Below are positions 50,911 through 63,529 of a DNA stretch of 64,000 nucleotides, in pieces. Both the position numbers and the translations under genes were made by a program. Below the pieces are notes generated by a model. That model was not told where the DNA came from and ran no database searches. It worked only from the letters and a program-made list of their open reading frames with translations. The stretch comes from Campylorhamphus procurvoides (lineage: Eukaryota > Chordata > Aves > Passeriformes > Dendrocolaptidae), in assembly GCA_013396655.1 (NCBI GenBank), contig WBMV01004765.1, positions 965,671 through 1,029,670 on the forward strand, given 5' to 3'. Numbering within the stretch: position 1 is the first letter of the stretch; each line of letters begins with the position of its first letter.

Positions 50911-51038
50911 GTTTTGTGAGTTTTGACAATCCTGCCAGTGCCCAAGCTGCTATCCAAGCCATGAATGGATTCCAGATTGGCATGAAGAGGCTGAAGGTGC
51001 AGCTGAAGAGGCCAAAGGATGCTAATCGTCCCTACTGA
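50911..51038 (+). CDS. CELF4: CELF4 last coding exon: end of RRM3 and C-terminus
   Basis: The coding part is 128 nt. It starts in phase 1 (G|GT), giving [19 protein letters not shown], then [15 protein letters not shown], and it ends in DANRPY before TGA 51036-51038. It completes RNP1 (KCFGFVSF), the second helix and the last beta strand of RRM3. The NRPY end is the CELF3-6 type; CELF1/2 end in SKPY. The acceptor is GTTTTGACAG, with a modest pyrimidine tract. The exon continues past the stop to at least 51077, where a donor-like CACAG|GTAACT occurs. Confidence 0.96.
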
Positions 51039-51077
51039 AGAGTTATGGGAACCACTGGATACAAAGCACTAGCACAG
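51039..51077 (+). other. CELF4: CELF4 3' UTR start, up to a candidate splice donor
   Basis: Immediately after the stop come 39 nt ending in AGCACAG|GTAACT. The donor matches consensus at CAG|GTAA. If used, the junction lies 39 nt beyond the stop, less than the 50-55 nt that usually triggers nonsense-mediated decay. The transcript could therefore have a spliced 3' UTR without being degraded. If it is not used, the 3' UTR continues into the following sequence. Confidence 0.6.
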
Positions 51078-51082
51078 GTAAC

Positions 51083-51088
51083 TGCATG
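51083..51088 (+). promoter_or_regulatory. UGCAUG element just after the 3' UTR donor
   Basis: TGCATG begins 6 nt after the exon boundary at 51077/51078, the nearest Rbfox-type hexamer to any splice site in the window. Binding there could enhance or compete with use of the donor. Inference only. Confidence 0.35.
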
Positions 51089-51237
51089 GGGAAGGGGGTG
51101 TCAGCTACAGTTGTAGCGTCTCTCTGTGTTGTAGACCCTCTAAAAGATTCAGCTCTGTGACTCTCTAGCTTCTGCCTTTTCCACTCTGGCTAGAGCCACT
51201 CTGCACAGACACGCACCTACACATAAACTAGGGACTC

Positions 51238-51253
51238 TGTGTGTGTGTGTGTC
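51238..51253 (+). promoter_or_regulatory. (UG)n tract downstream of the last coding exon
   Basis: An alternating TG run of about seven to eight units. In sense RNA it is an ideal CELF-type GU-rich target, 200 nt after the stop codon. It may be only a microsatellite. Confidence 0.35.
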
Positions 51254-51692
51254 TTTAGAAAAAGAGGTGGAAGGATGCTTAACAAGGGATGAGCCAAGTT
51301 CCTCACCCCAGGGACATCCTGCATCTCTAGAAAGTATTTCTGGTCACTAGAGGAGAGTCAGGAGCTGTGCTGATTCTCCTTGCTCAGCCAAAGCGAGCAT
51401 TTCTAGTGGCTGAAGAAAATCCGCAAGAGGTGGGACTGGGCTGCAGTTTAATCCCAGGTGACTGGACTGGGACAGTGTCTGTCTCAATAGCTTTGTGTTG
51501 CAAACGTTTCAAAGCATTCTTCATTCTTCATGCAGTAAAGTCTGTATCCAATTTCATCCCAGCATAATAACTTAATGTAAATATGTCTCCGTGACAACCA
51601 AATAACCCCTAATTTATTTCTTCCGAAACCGAAGGAATTAATGGAAAGATCCATTTCACTTCTTGCTCAGTTGTTTTAAACTTCTGTACGTA

Positions 51693-51698
51693 AATAAA
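51693..51698 (+). terminator. Candidate poly(A) signal AATAAA, first after the stop
   Basis: AATAAA occurs about 655 nt after the TGA, following a non-repetitive AT-rich stretch ('aacttaatgtaaatatg', 'ctaatttatttcttccg'). It is relevant only if the donor at 51077 is not used. No strong GU-rich downstream element stands out. Other AATAAA hexamers lie at 52053, 53033 and 53061. Confidence 0.25.
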
Positions 51699-52117
51699 AC
51701 CCAACCAAAGCCAGGGAAGCTTAGCTCAAGTGAGGACCTAGGGTCTCATTCTTAGACTCATGTACTATGTGTTGCTGGAAATAAGCCAGCTTGATGCTCC
51801 TAGGGAACCTCTAAAACATATAACAGCATAAAAAAATATCAGAAGTAGCAGCTTATTTCATTGGAATTCCAATCTCTCACCAATAACAAAAATGGACATA
51901 TTTCCAAAAATGGAAATACTTTCCACCACTAGTTGGCTCTTCCATTAGATAATTCTCTGAGAAACAGAAATATAAACCCCTATTTTTTTTTTTTGGTTGC
52001 AGAGGCAGGAACTCTCCCTATTGTAAAAACTGTTCCCCACCAGAGATTGCCCAATAAACTCAGCACCTATGGAGGCCCTACGCTTTAGCAAGCAATTTGT
52101 ACTTCTGAATTAGTGTT

Positions 52118-52181
52118 AAAGAGATGGGTTAGGTGACCTCTCTATGCCATTTTAGTTGTAATGTCTAAGATTCTGTGATTT
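52118..52181 (+). repeat. Possible CR1 tail remnant
   Basis: 'gggttaggtgacctctctat' followed by 'tctaagattctgtgatttt' resembles the end of a decayed CR1 copy. Too short and diverged for certainty. Confidence 0.3.
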
Positions 52182-54130
52182 TGATTCAGGCCTTTTTTGA
52201 CTCATCTAAGACAGGCAGGAAAGCCTTGTCCTCAACTTTCCCAAAGAAAGATGGAATGTTTTAATTTTTCACTCTAGTGTAAATGTATCTCTAATACCTT
52301 TGAAAAAATGTATTTTTCCAGTCTTCAGAGCAGTATCCTTTCCAGTGAGAATTAAGGAATGGGATCAAAATGTCTTTGAGAGAGGTGCTGCACTGAAGGC
52401 AACATAAAAGAGATTAAGAAATCTTTCCATAAACATATTAGGTGCATGTGCAAGAAACAGCCTCCGTAGTTTAGACTCTCCTTTATATGTGACTATATGA
52501 AGATAACTGTCAATGCATTTTCCCTCTTCGAATACCTCTTTTCTTTTCCTTGCTTATGAAAAGGCCTCTTGGAAGCTTGAAACCAAATATGTTTCCATAT
52601 CCAAATGCTTTTTGCTTCATCACACTGGCTTTTTATTGCAGGCTTTGCTGGGGGAGAGCGGGAGATGCATGCATGCAATTTTGTTATAGCAGGGACTGCC
52701 TTTGTCAGGGAGGTTTTCAGTAGCACCTGCAAAGGGATTGAGGAACCAAAAGATCTCCTTAGTTAGGCGAGAGATTTATACTGTAGCATAGCTGTGATCA
52801 CTGAGGATATGCTCGTTTCTTATGTGTGTAAGAAGATACAGGGCTGTGGACACCTGTGTTGTTAAATATTCTCCAATACCAGTCTATGGTGTACGTGTTG
52901 TCATGGATCATTATGAAGTGCTCTGCCTCCATGTGATCAGGCTGATGTTGAGGTCTTAGCTTGTTTCCTGTAAAAAGATTGCTCGCTAGTACTAGGATTT
53001 GTTATTTGGGTATTTTCCCCCCAATAAATTATATGAAAATTAATGAGCAGATAAAATGGCAATAAAATTCCATATGTCCCTCTTAGAGAATTTTCTCCCT
53101 TTCCTTTGCTTCTACAAAGCAGTCTTGAACTGTTGCCTCTAAATAGGAAGTCCTTTAGCCTTCCTTGCTTTTATTTTGGTTTTAATGCTCTGCAAAATCA
53201 TTCAGTTGTTACCACCAGGTCACTTCCATCCTTGGCTTGTAGTAGCCTTTTTTAGAGAGCCTACCAAAATGGAGTAAATGTATCTCAGGAGTCCTTATTC
53301 TCTTGTATACTCACACCTTGATGAGCCCATTGCAGGACCTGTACCTAACCTTTAGCAGAAGAAAGTCCTCCAGGAAAAAGAGTGTTGTGCATGTATTTTG
53401 GACCTAACAAAAGGAATTACCCGAGTGCATGTGGCCCCAGGAGGACACTGCAGGAGCACATACCAGGGAAGGATTTCATTTAGCACAGGAAGTACCATGC
53501 TGTGTTAGACTGGAGACAACACCTGGCGACAGCAAGCATACCCAAAAGATCAGAAGGGATAAAACCCAGCTCTTTCTTCAGCTCACCCACTTTCCAGTGC
53601 TTGGAAACATCAATACCACCACACTAGAAACAGGCAGAATTCTTAGTTGTGCTGTCCACAAGTCAGCCTCCCACCAGAGCTGGGCAATAGCTGTCAGCAC
53701 TGCCAAGCCATCAGTAATAATCCTGACTCAGAGAGAGGTCAGTTGTTCGTGGCTCAGCACAATGTTCTTGTACCCCCACAGCTGATTTTGCAACTTCCTT
53801 TAACTGATAGAAACACAACAACCCGGGTATGTTTATATCTTTACTCTGGTCACAGCTCTTCAGGGTCTTTAATTACAATTTGAATCATGTATAACCATAT
53901 TGATATCAGGGCAATTACTCATGTGCTTCAAGAGGATGCTCAAGAAACTTTTTAATTGGGGTTTTTCTAAGGAAGAGCTTTGTTTTATTGAATTGCTTTC
54001 AAAATATGAAGAAGCCAACAATAATAATAACAACAAAAAGCAGCACCCAGTTTGATGTAATCCACCAGAGTGTTTATTTCCTAACTTAGAAAGAAAGATC
54101 TTCACTCAATTTTAATTCTAGATGCACTTT

Positions 54131-54146
54131 AAAAAAAAAAAAAAAA
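54131..54146. repeat. (A)16 homopolymer
   Basis: Sixteen consecutive A residues. No retrotransposon body is recognisable next to it, so it is called a simple repeat. Confidence 0.9.
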
Positions 54147-55393
54147 TAAATATAAATCTCCCTTTTGGGACACAAACAGTCTAGGCCACAGTGATTTGAA
54201 GTCCTTTGTTTTCATTGCAAGTGCTCTACATTTGCTGTCAAACACTGAATGGGTCTCTGTGATGTGGCAGATAAGCCCACAAGCTGCAGAAAGCAAAACT
54301 CTGAAGAATTTAGATGGCAAAATGGCTGTCTCTGTTCTTTTTTTTTCTTTAAAATTAGAGAGGTGGTTTTTTGTGGGGGGGAAGTGGGGTAGAGGAAGGG
54401 TGGGCTGAGAGAAAGCAAAAGAGAGGAGGATCATTTGAGGCAACTCTGCCAAAATCAATATATTCTATTACCAGTCACCCCTCATGACTGGAAAACAAAG
54501 ATTCAGAGGCATTTTGTGTGTGTTTCAGGCAGAAAATGGACAAAATAATTAAGAGAAAAAACAACCTGAAATCCACAGCTCCATTAGGTGGCCATTCCTA
54601 GGAGCCTTATGGTGATGTGACAAAGTTGCAGGTACACCCTGCAGTGACTGGGGCTGTGTGTGAGCCCCCTGCATGACTAACACCATGGAGCACTGCTGGG
54701 ACAGGCAGAGAGACAAGCAACTCTGCTCCTCTCCATGGGTTCAGTTCCAGCCCTCTGCACTGGGTCTGAGATCTCCTTCCAATGCCCCATCCATGCTGTG
54801 TCAGTAGTATCCATGGAAGGACAATACTGCCTAGAAAACTACATAGGTCACAGCCCTTTTGAGGGACACAGCACAGAGCAGCCCAGAAGCATCCAGCTGA
54901 TAGATTAATAAAAGACATTGCACACAAGAGCAGTGAAAATCCCAACCATTTCCCTTCTGTGGGTTCATTGCACTGACCAAATACTAGCAAAGAGATGTTT
55001 TCCATTTTGGACAGACATTGCCATGGAAGTTTTATTTAAAGCTAAAGATGGAGGGATATTAGAGTGAGACTGAGACCACTGGCTGGCATTAAACTGAGTG
55101 AGACAAAGTGAGTGAGGTAAAAGGGAAACAAAAGAGTGGGGGGAAAAGACCAACAGCAAGATTTTCTTAGCTGTGCTCCTAAGAATAGTGACAAAACATT
55201 AAATGAATGCAGTGTCCAGGCAACCCCCTCCTCTGAAACGCCAGGGGAAATAACATAGGCCAAAGCTCAAACACAAAAAAAATTAAAATATGTTCAGGTC
55301 CTCCTTCACAGCTTCTTGAACTTGTGTGGTTTATTGTGGAATGTGTGAAATTCGTGTTTTTGCAGATGGCTGGAATATGTAGTATTTTTTCTC

Positions 55394-55552
55394 AGAGAAA
55401 ATGGGTTTTTTTGTGGTTTTGGGGTTTTTTTAAAATTGGAATGTATAGTTTTCCAAACTGGAAAACTTTACATTTTTCTCTTTCTGTTCCTTAATCAGAG
55501 GAGGGGGAAAACAAACAAACAAAAACAACAGCAAAACACACAAAAAAACCCC
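55394..55552. repeat. G/T-rich and A/C-rich low-complexity pair with inverted match
   Basis: A G/T-rich stretch (55403-55431) and an A/C-rich stretch (55507-55552) lie about 110 nt apart. GGGGTTTTTTT at 55421-55431 is perfectly complementary to AAAAAAACCCC at 55542-55552, so a stem is possible. Confidence 0.7.
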
Positions 55553-56329
55553 ACTTCATTTTAAAATAAGTAGACACTATAGGCCAAAAATAAAACAAAC
55601 AAGCGAAATTCCAAATGCCCATAGACAAAAAGATGTGAAAGGAAAATTTCTGGCTTCTCTTGTCATTTCAGATGACTTCGATGCAAACTCTAATGAAAGT
55701 GTATTTTTTACTGAATTTTTTGTTGCTTATGTCTCTCAGATAGGTTTCTATTAGCTCCAGTGAGAGGCTATTCTGCAGCTGCATTGATCTCACAGTTTTC
55801 TATTAGGCTGTTCATCTTGAGATTCATACCAAGTATCCATTATCAGGATAAAATCCCATTTCTTGTAGTTATGCCTCCTACAATCATGCTAACCAGCTCC
55901 TCTTCCACCTGCACAGATTATTGTTGTTTGCCTCCTTTAGTCATCACTTAGATCGTTTAGGACTTGCTTACATTATGGAAATTTGCACTAGTATAATTGC
56001 ATCAAAACAGTACTCCAGCACAAGCATAATATGAGTGAATAAAGAGTGAAAAAAATCAGCACAGCTTAATTTAGGAAAGTCTGTTGAGGTGCTGGAAAAA
56101 CATCACCTCAGCCAATATTTTTTTCTATGTTTTGAATTACTTTTGTTTTTCATTTCCAATGACAACTGAGATTAAATTAAGCATCCCTCACTGTGTTTGT
56201 AACCCAAACTTTGTGTTGCTGTGCTTCTACTGAGAGAATTGAAGTGAATTTTAGTGCAGGAGCCTGAAACAGAATTCCTGAAGATGGTTGCAAAACTCTC
56301 AAGGAAACCCTTTACTAGCTGATAATTTT

Positions 56330-56580
56330 TAACCTGCCTGCCCATTTAAATTACTAATAACTTTATTGTGGTAAAATTCTCATGTCTGTTCTATAAACCA
56401 CAGTTTCAATGCCGGAGCATGCAAAATCCCATTTGCTAATTATTGTATTCTAAGATTGGCACACAATATAATGCACTGATGGAAAACGACAATAATTAAT
56501 TACTGAATTTACTCCAAAATTACAATCAGTAATTACTGCTCTGAGACTGAATTCCATTCAGCAATATTTGGAACTTGTTC
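56330..56580. other. Conserved-looking non-coding block with TAAT cores
   Basis: 'catttaaattactaataac', 'catttgctaattattgtatt', 'caataattaattactgaat' and 'acaatcagtaattactgctc' cluster in 250 nt without simple-sequence structure. Second-best conserved-element candidate after 27488-27985. Confidence 0.38.
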
Positions 56581-59500
56581 TTCCTCAAAGCAGGGCAGCT
56601 TTTCAGGAGTATTGCTGTGTTTGCATCTAAATGAGTCCATGTAGGTCACTAACAGATCCGCACTATTTGTCATGGGAGTGATAGAGCAGCACAATGCAAT
56701 ACCACAACACTTTCCCTCAGTTCAGAGGAGGAATTCTTCATTAAAACCCATGTCCCCATTTTTCTTTTTTTTTTTTTATGCTATATGATATAATTATTTC
56801 AGAACTAAATAATAGATGTGAAAGCCACCTCCCATTTCTCATCCCGCTGTGATGCTCTTGGTCCGATGCTCTGAAGCAAACTTTTGGAGGCTTGTGAGAA
56901 CTCTTGCCAATGATTCAACCTACAAAGAGCCTTGACTTGTCCCTACTGTGAAAAGACCAGGAGCTTGCTATGGTTGTGCTTTCTTCAAAGGCTTCCAACA
57001 GCAAAATCCCAAAGCCGCAGGGTTGACTGGAAGGTGGTAGTGTCATATTCAGCCACTTGATCAACAAGATTAGTATGGTAGCTCATATGGACAATACCAC
57101 ACAAATTACCTAAGTCAGATTTTAGAGCCTTCTGAGCTCAGTATGAGCTCTGATTGCATCAGTTAATGGACAGCTGCAGTAACCTGAAAACAGAAGCCTT
57201 TGAAAGAACCTTTTGCTAGGTTCATTCAGCACAGCAGTTCACAGGGCCAGTGTAAGAGGGACTGAAACTTGAAGAAAAACTAGAAAATATAAGAAAAGGA
57301 AAGGGTAGGTGTTTTCAACAACCATGATTTGAAATTAGGGTCAAAGAGATGGAAAAACACAGGAGACACCCACAGCCAAAATGTTTGTTCCAGCAGCAGC
57401 AAACACTGGCAGAGTGAATCCTCTCCTAATAAAATATGTACAAAGAGGATGATAGAAGGTAAAAACCCACAGCAAAAGAGGCTTGTGAAAATCCAGGATG
57501 AGTCTTAAAAACAAGCATGGTCATTTCCCTACAGGACCATCAAGTAATGCTACTTGGGGTGAGAGAAAAGGGCAAGTTGTTTGAAGCTCATTGTATGGGA
57601 CCAGAAAGGTCTAGGACTTCAGAGATGTTCCTCTTGCGTGGCCCCATATTTGAAGGCCAATAAAGCTATCTTTGGTGTGTTTACTTAATGAAAACATCAG
57701 CACCATGAATATGTTGTTTTGTCCAGGTAAGGATAATATGGATAGTACAGGCCAAAGGCAGGGCAGTGCCCTCTGGCTCTAAGGAGAGGTGACCAGCAGA
57801 GAAGGTTAGCATGGGAAACTGGAAGCTCCCAGTAAAGCCAGAGTAACAAGTCAGCCTCAACACGTGGTCCACAGGACTCAGGTCACTCGTGCAGCATTGA
57901 TCAGTAAGCTGAAAATGGTCCCATCTTTCTGTCACTGACCTTTGAGAGCTACTGCAGAACCATGAATTGAAGCTGTATGGGGTAGTGTTTGGCACTTACA
58001 CCATAGAGATAAAGAAAAGGGAGGCTAAAAACTCCATGAAATTTACTCTGCAGGGGAAAACTGCTACAGGAGTTGGCAAGAATCTTAAATAAGGGGTTGC
58101 AGAGTACTCCATCAATGTGAGCACCTTAAATTGATGTCCTTATGGTTTGGAAGGCATATACAATCAGCTGCACTAGGACACTGTTTCTCGTTGCCACGGT
58201 TATACCCAGTGATATATCAAATGCAATAATTGCATATTTGAATAATTCATAGGTACGGTAACTTTGGCCAGATACAAGTGAATATCAAAACTCTGGTCTC
58301 TGAAGTGTTTGATTCAGCTGTAGCAGAGAATTGAAGGTTTACGGTACAAAACCTGCTTCTCAGGTGTCTTTCATCCTGCCCTGTGACTGCAGTTAGAAAA
58401 AAAAGAGAGAGCTTTTATTTCAAATGGTTCGTTTTTCCACTTAGCTGAGCTTCATCCAACCTTTTTGAAATATTGGGTAGAAGGCTGAGCTGGAGGGGAA
58501 AGTAGAACAGCAGTCAAGTCATTTCCCAAGCAAGAAGCAGAGTAAATGAAAACTCAGTGCTCTGCCTGGAAAGGTACTAACCACAACCATGATCAGGCTA
58601 AGTTCTCAGGCAGCGTCAATCATCAGCTTCTCTGAAGTCAGTGAAGTGACACTGATTTATGGCAGCCAAGGATTCAGGCCCACTATTACTTGTTTAACTC
58701 TAAATGTTCTCCAAGCAGAGAGGTTTCAATTACTTGAAATTCTAAAGGGAGATGCAATGTCACCATTCTGGCCACTCTGGTCTTCTTAGAGCAGAGACTA
58801 TGGAATGATCATGCCTATCTCCAAATATCTCTATGGGTTATTTTAAAAAACCCTTATACAATACTGACTTAGAAGAAATTCTCTTGCACCCCTGGAAAGC
58901 TGCAGTTCCAAGCTCAAGTAATCCTCTTTAGAAAGCAGATTTTTCCCGTTATTGGGAGATACATTTTCCTTCCCCATCTCCTCAGATATTCCCTTTTTCC
59001 TGAGACGGATCCATCTGTTCTATGCAGAGCACAGTAACACTTGAAAATCCTCAAGGCAATAAGACATCTACCTTTTTAGATTTCTGGCTCTAAGAGGCCA
59101 GGTCCTTGAAGCCAGCTGACATCTTTTGGCTGATTTGGATGCACTGTGGACCATGGCCCTGGTTGTAATGGTAGAGTCTTAAAAGGCAGGTTGTTCCAAA
59201 ATAAGACAGGTTTTACACCACCTTGATTTCTAAGGATTTGGAAATGATTGGGCCATTAAACCCATGGGCTGTGCAGTCAGCTACAAATTTGTCTTTGCTG
59301 GGTAAGATTCCCTATTTTTCTCTACTCTCTTCAAGCATTCCCATTTCCCATAACATATGAGAAGTGAATGCTTTACATGCTCTTTATCTTTCTCTGTGCA
59401 TTTTCCTTGCACAGTACATATTTCTCTACCATGGCAGACTGGACACTGGAAAAGGGAATCTGTCAGGCAGCCCAATTCCATTGTTAGGAAACAGGGCTCG

Positions 59501-60292
59501 TCTATGTCAGTTCTTAAGAGATCTGCTGATTTTATAAGGGAGTTTATTTGAGGGTCTTCTGTTTTCTGGTCATAGCTTACAAGAGCATTATTTAGTACAG
59601 ACCATACAGACCCTGTTGCACAAAATCCCAACAGGAATTCCTCCAGATCTTTTTCTGTTACCCATGAAGATCATTGGAATGCAATTTAGAGAAAGGTGTA
59701 CAGGTCCTCATCAAGAGTAAAGGAATTTCTCACTCCTGAAGAAGTATTCCTACGCTTAAACCTGATTCAAGGAATCAATGTCTCAGTAGATGGCTTTGTT
59801 GAGGAACATGTTAAAGGGATGTGAGTAAAGGCACACAGACTGGCATCACAGTTCTCCCTGAGGTCTTTTTAAGCACAGACCCACTTCCTGAGAGTTTGAC
59901 TTCTGGTACTCACCAGGGATTTCTGGGAGTAACTCCAGAATGTTTATTAGAATTCAAATGCAAACAATTTCTTTCTTCAGAAGTGCTCTAGAATAAATGA
60001 GTTGTCCTGAAGTTTACTGGTATCTGGAGAAGTGCAGGGCCTGGCCTTCACCTGGGAAAAAGCTAGACCTCAATGGAGTGATGATGATTTGTGCCGGCTA
60101 AAGATCTGCTGTGGGATTTGTCCACTTTTGCTCAGGGAGCAGAAATCTTCTGCTTTTTCTCTTCTAATCTTTCAAATTGCCTCTGTAATTTTTCCCCAAG
60201 TTACATGTGCTCAGTGTGTCTTGTCGATGTGAGAAGTGGTAATGTCACTCTGCTAGGAGTTTTACAGTTCACAGAAGGCAGGATTTGTATTG

Positions 60293-60313
60293 AGACAGAC
60301 AGATAGATGGATG
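60293..60313. repeat. (AGAC)n/(AGAT)n microsatellite
   Basis: GAGACAGACAGATAGATGGATG: a short mixed tetranucleotide run. Confidence 0.85.
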
Positions 60314-60939
60314 TCTGGTGCCTGAACACAAGGTATTACAGAGATTGACCCAAAATTTTCAACACTAAAATCCCAAATGATAGACTGAGGAGATCTCTGT
60401 CTAGGAGACTTCAGATGGATTTTATCTCTTATTTCTGATTAACACAAGCCTTTAAAACATATCATCCTCATTCCTGTCCCTTTGCCCAAATAATTGGAGA
60501 AGACCAGAGTAAAGGTTCAATAGCAAATAAGTGGTCTACATTTTTTCAGGTGTCAATGTAAAGGAGGTCAAACACGCCATATGGGGAAAGGAAGGATACA
60601 CAGTTAGGGGAGTCTGGTTTGCATTCAGATAAGGAACATTCATCATGACAAAGGAGGTGATGACTCCTGTTGCCCATGCAGCTAGCGAATACAGGAAATG
60701 TAGCAGTGATGCTTATGTCCCATGGACAAACCAAGCTCACGGCCACCCTGGGATTTGGGCTCTCTCTGTACATGAGAGGGAAAAGGAAAGGAGCAGAAGC
60801 ACTGGCTGATGGGAGCAGCAGGGACACCATCCTGCCAGGCTGCCTGTGGAGCCTGGAGCTGCCTCCTAATGAAGGCAAGCGGCTGGTCACAACTGGAGGC
60901 GAGCTGTTCCCCATTTGTTTGTGCTCCTCGAAGTGGCAG

Positions 60940-61245
60940 GGATCCGCTCTCCATCAGAATAATCCAATTGAACAAAATGATTCATATTAGCAGGCACATC
61001 TGTCTGAGGCCAAAGCAGAACCCTGGTGTTAGTTTAATAAATGGCGTTCATTAAACTCAGCTGAAAATATAATCTGGAGAGACTGATGGGGTGAACAGAG
61101 CAAAGAATAAGCAAAAGGAGTTAGCAATTATCAGATGTCATTTGTTCTACTGGTACCACAGAATTGGAGCTTGTTTGCTGAAATCTTAATTTCATTTTGC
61201 TGAGGCAGAATTCATCAGAGAAGCTTATGCTGCAGCTATGATTCC
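60940..61245. other. Conserved-looking non-coding block
   Basis: 'cagaataatccaattgaac', 'gatttcatattagcaggc'-like sequence, 'gttagtttaataaatggcg', 'ttcattaaactcagctg' and 'aaatcttaatttcattttgc'. Non-repetitive, with TAAT and CAGCTG cores. Called by texture. Confidence 0.3.
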
Positions 61246-63529
61246 TGTTTGTCAGACCTTGGTGGGGAATGGGGCATTTTTCTTTCCTCCTTTTCTACCA
61301 AACACAGCACTGAAGGAGCACAGACCCCATCAGAGACCCCCAAGGACAGGGAAGGTGGAGGGAGCAGTCTTGCCTTTGCCATGGAAAGACTGCTGAGTGA
61401 AGTTCCTTGTGCTGCAATGAAGAGAACATGGATAATACTTTGGGACAGGAACTTTGGACATTTCCAATGCAGGACAAGTCACAGATCTTCCCAGTTCCTC
61501 TGCCATTTCCCCTCTGTACCAAGGGGATCTCACTTGATTTCAGAAACATTTTACACTCTAAAGTGTAGGGGTCAGTGTTTCTGCTAGCAAGTGTTTCCCT
61601 CTTTTCAGACTCTACAAAGACTGGGTTCTCCTTGGTGGTCAGATCAGGGAAACCTCTGGAGCTGTGTTCTGGTGGCTGTCTAAGGTGGCACAGGGTGGGA
61701 GGCACAGGCCCTGAGGTGCTGAGACAGCCCACCCTGATGGCCACAGGCTGCTTTCTTCATGCACAGCTCTCACCCTCTTGCCAGCTCGGCCAGTTCAGTT
61801 GTTTGGCTTTAGCATTCCTGGCCGTAAGTCTTCACAGAAAACACTGAATCCAGAGGGATTGCTCTTAGCAGGGAGAGCTGCCTTTCCGAATTCCTGCTGA
61901 GCAGAGACAAGCTTCTTGGGACTGACTTACAGAATGGTCAGCATTTGAAGATTGGCTGGACAACCTGTTTCTTGTGAGTTGCTTTGATTTTGTTTAGTTT
62001 CAACTTCTCCCTGCAGGTATTCAAATGGTCTTTGGTGTGCTCCAGAGAAAGGCAGGAAAGGATTTTATATTTATAGACTTGCCAGGGCAGCCTATCAAGT
62101 CCCAACCAGTCGGAAAAAATCAAAAGAATAATGCAGGAGAGGGGAAACCTTGACCTCATAAGCTTTCAGCGTTGATTAGTTTGTTGGTGTCAGGAACCTT
62201 TTCTTGTTCAGGGCAGACTAACTGTGAAATAACTTTTTTCTGCTACTCTTTAATCTGTCTCCTGTATTCCCAAAGGGAAGGAGGAGCCAAAACCTGCCTT
62301 CCCGGAGTTCTGCTTCAGAGAAAGCAAGTGAATGGACTTGCACACCAGCAGTGAGGGGCTGGTGGGTTGGGCTTTTTTCTGAGGCTCAGCTTCTTGATGT
62401 GCCCTTTGGCAAGAGGCTGAAGACCTTCAGTTTCCCTCAAAATTGTGTGAGAATCAATTGCAGACATGAACCGTTCTGGAGATGGTCTGGGGTTTTTCTT
62501 GCCCTGGTGAATCCAGGAGAAGGAGATGGAGTTGCAGAGATGTTTCTGATATTTGCCCTGGACTCCACCATCACTAGCAGGCTTCCTTCACAACCATGGA
62601 AAGGAGTGGGACATGGACTCAATCCTACCTCTATCCCACCACCATTCCTCACTTGAGTTAAACCCTAGCTCTTAGGCACAGGGAGGAGCATAAAGGCTTA
62701 GGTTAACAAGATCCTGTCATTTGTATGAGACTGGTGAGAAACTTGCTGAATTTTCTTGGTTCGGCTCTGTGGATTGGGGGACGACAGCACTCCCAAGACA
62801 GCACAGCAGCAGGCACAAGGGGACATGCTTCATAAGCACAGGCTGTCTCAGGCAACAATGAACCAGAAACCCAAAGGACTGAGACTGATCAGACTCAACG
62901 GGATGCAAATAGAATTTGGGATTTATTTTCAATACTCTTTTGAAAGTACATGGAAGTAATCTTGTGAACCAGACATCATGGGAATTAGCAGATTGGTTTT
63001 CAGTGCTTTCAGAAAAAAAAATGTTTTGTTTTGGATTTCTTTTTAAATTCTCACATAAAAAGTTTTTGACTATTTTTTGAGCAATCATGTTAGACTGATC
63101 ACCTGCATTTTCCACCAAGAAGGGCTTGGAACAAAAATGTGATACAACTCTAAATTAGAACCATATAAATACCCCTGCTACAGCAGTGAAATGAGTCACA
63201 GACATAAGTCACATGCATAAGTGTTTTCAGAATCAAATTCTGAAATACTAAAATTTGCCAAGTGATGTGAATTCTTCAGATGGGAGCTGCTCCAACTATG
63301 TGGAAGGATTCTTGTCTTATCTTTCTCCAACTCAGAAAGAGTTATAATTTCCTTAGTTAAAATATCTTCTTTCAGAACCATCATATAGAATGTAGCTTCA
63401 AGAAGGTTGGGGGTTTTTTAACAAAAAATTAATAATATTTAATAATTAATAGAACTATGCAATCTTATTGAGTCATCCTGTGCTTTAATCAATTTGAAAT
63501 ATTTGGGGCACCAGTTTCCACCTTACTGC

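Noticed and set aside
51983..52058. T12 tract plus GGTTGCAG and AATAAA at 52053 as a complete small 3' UTR exon
   Set aside because: The acceptor looks plausible but the exon would be under 100 nt, without a clear GU-rich downstream element. I keep it only as a possible acceptor to test.
61295..61744. 149-codon open frame on the minus strand
   Set aside because: No motif or family resemblance, and overlapping frames of similar length exist on the other strand, so it is treated as chance.
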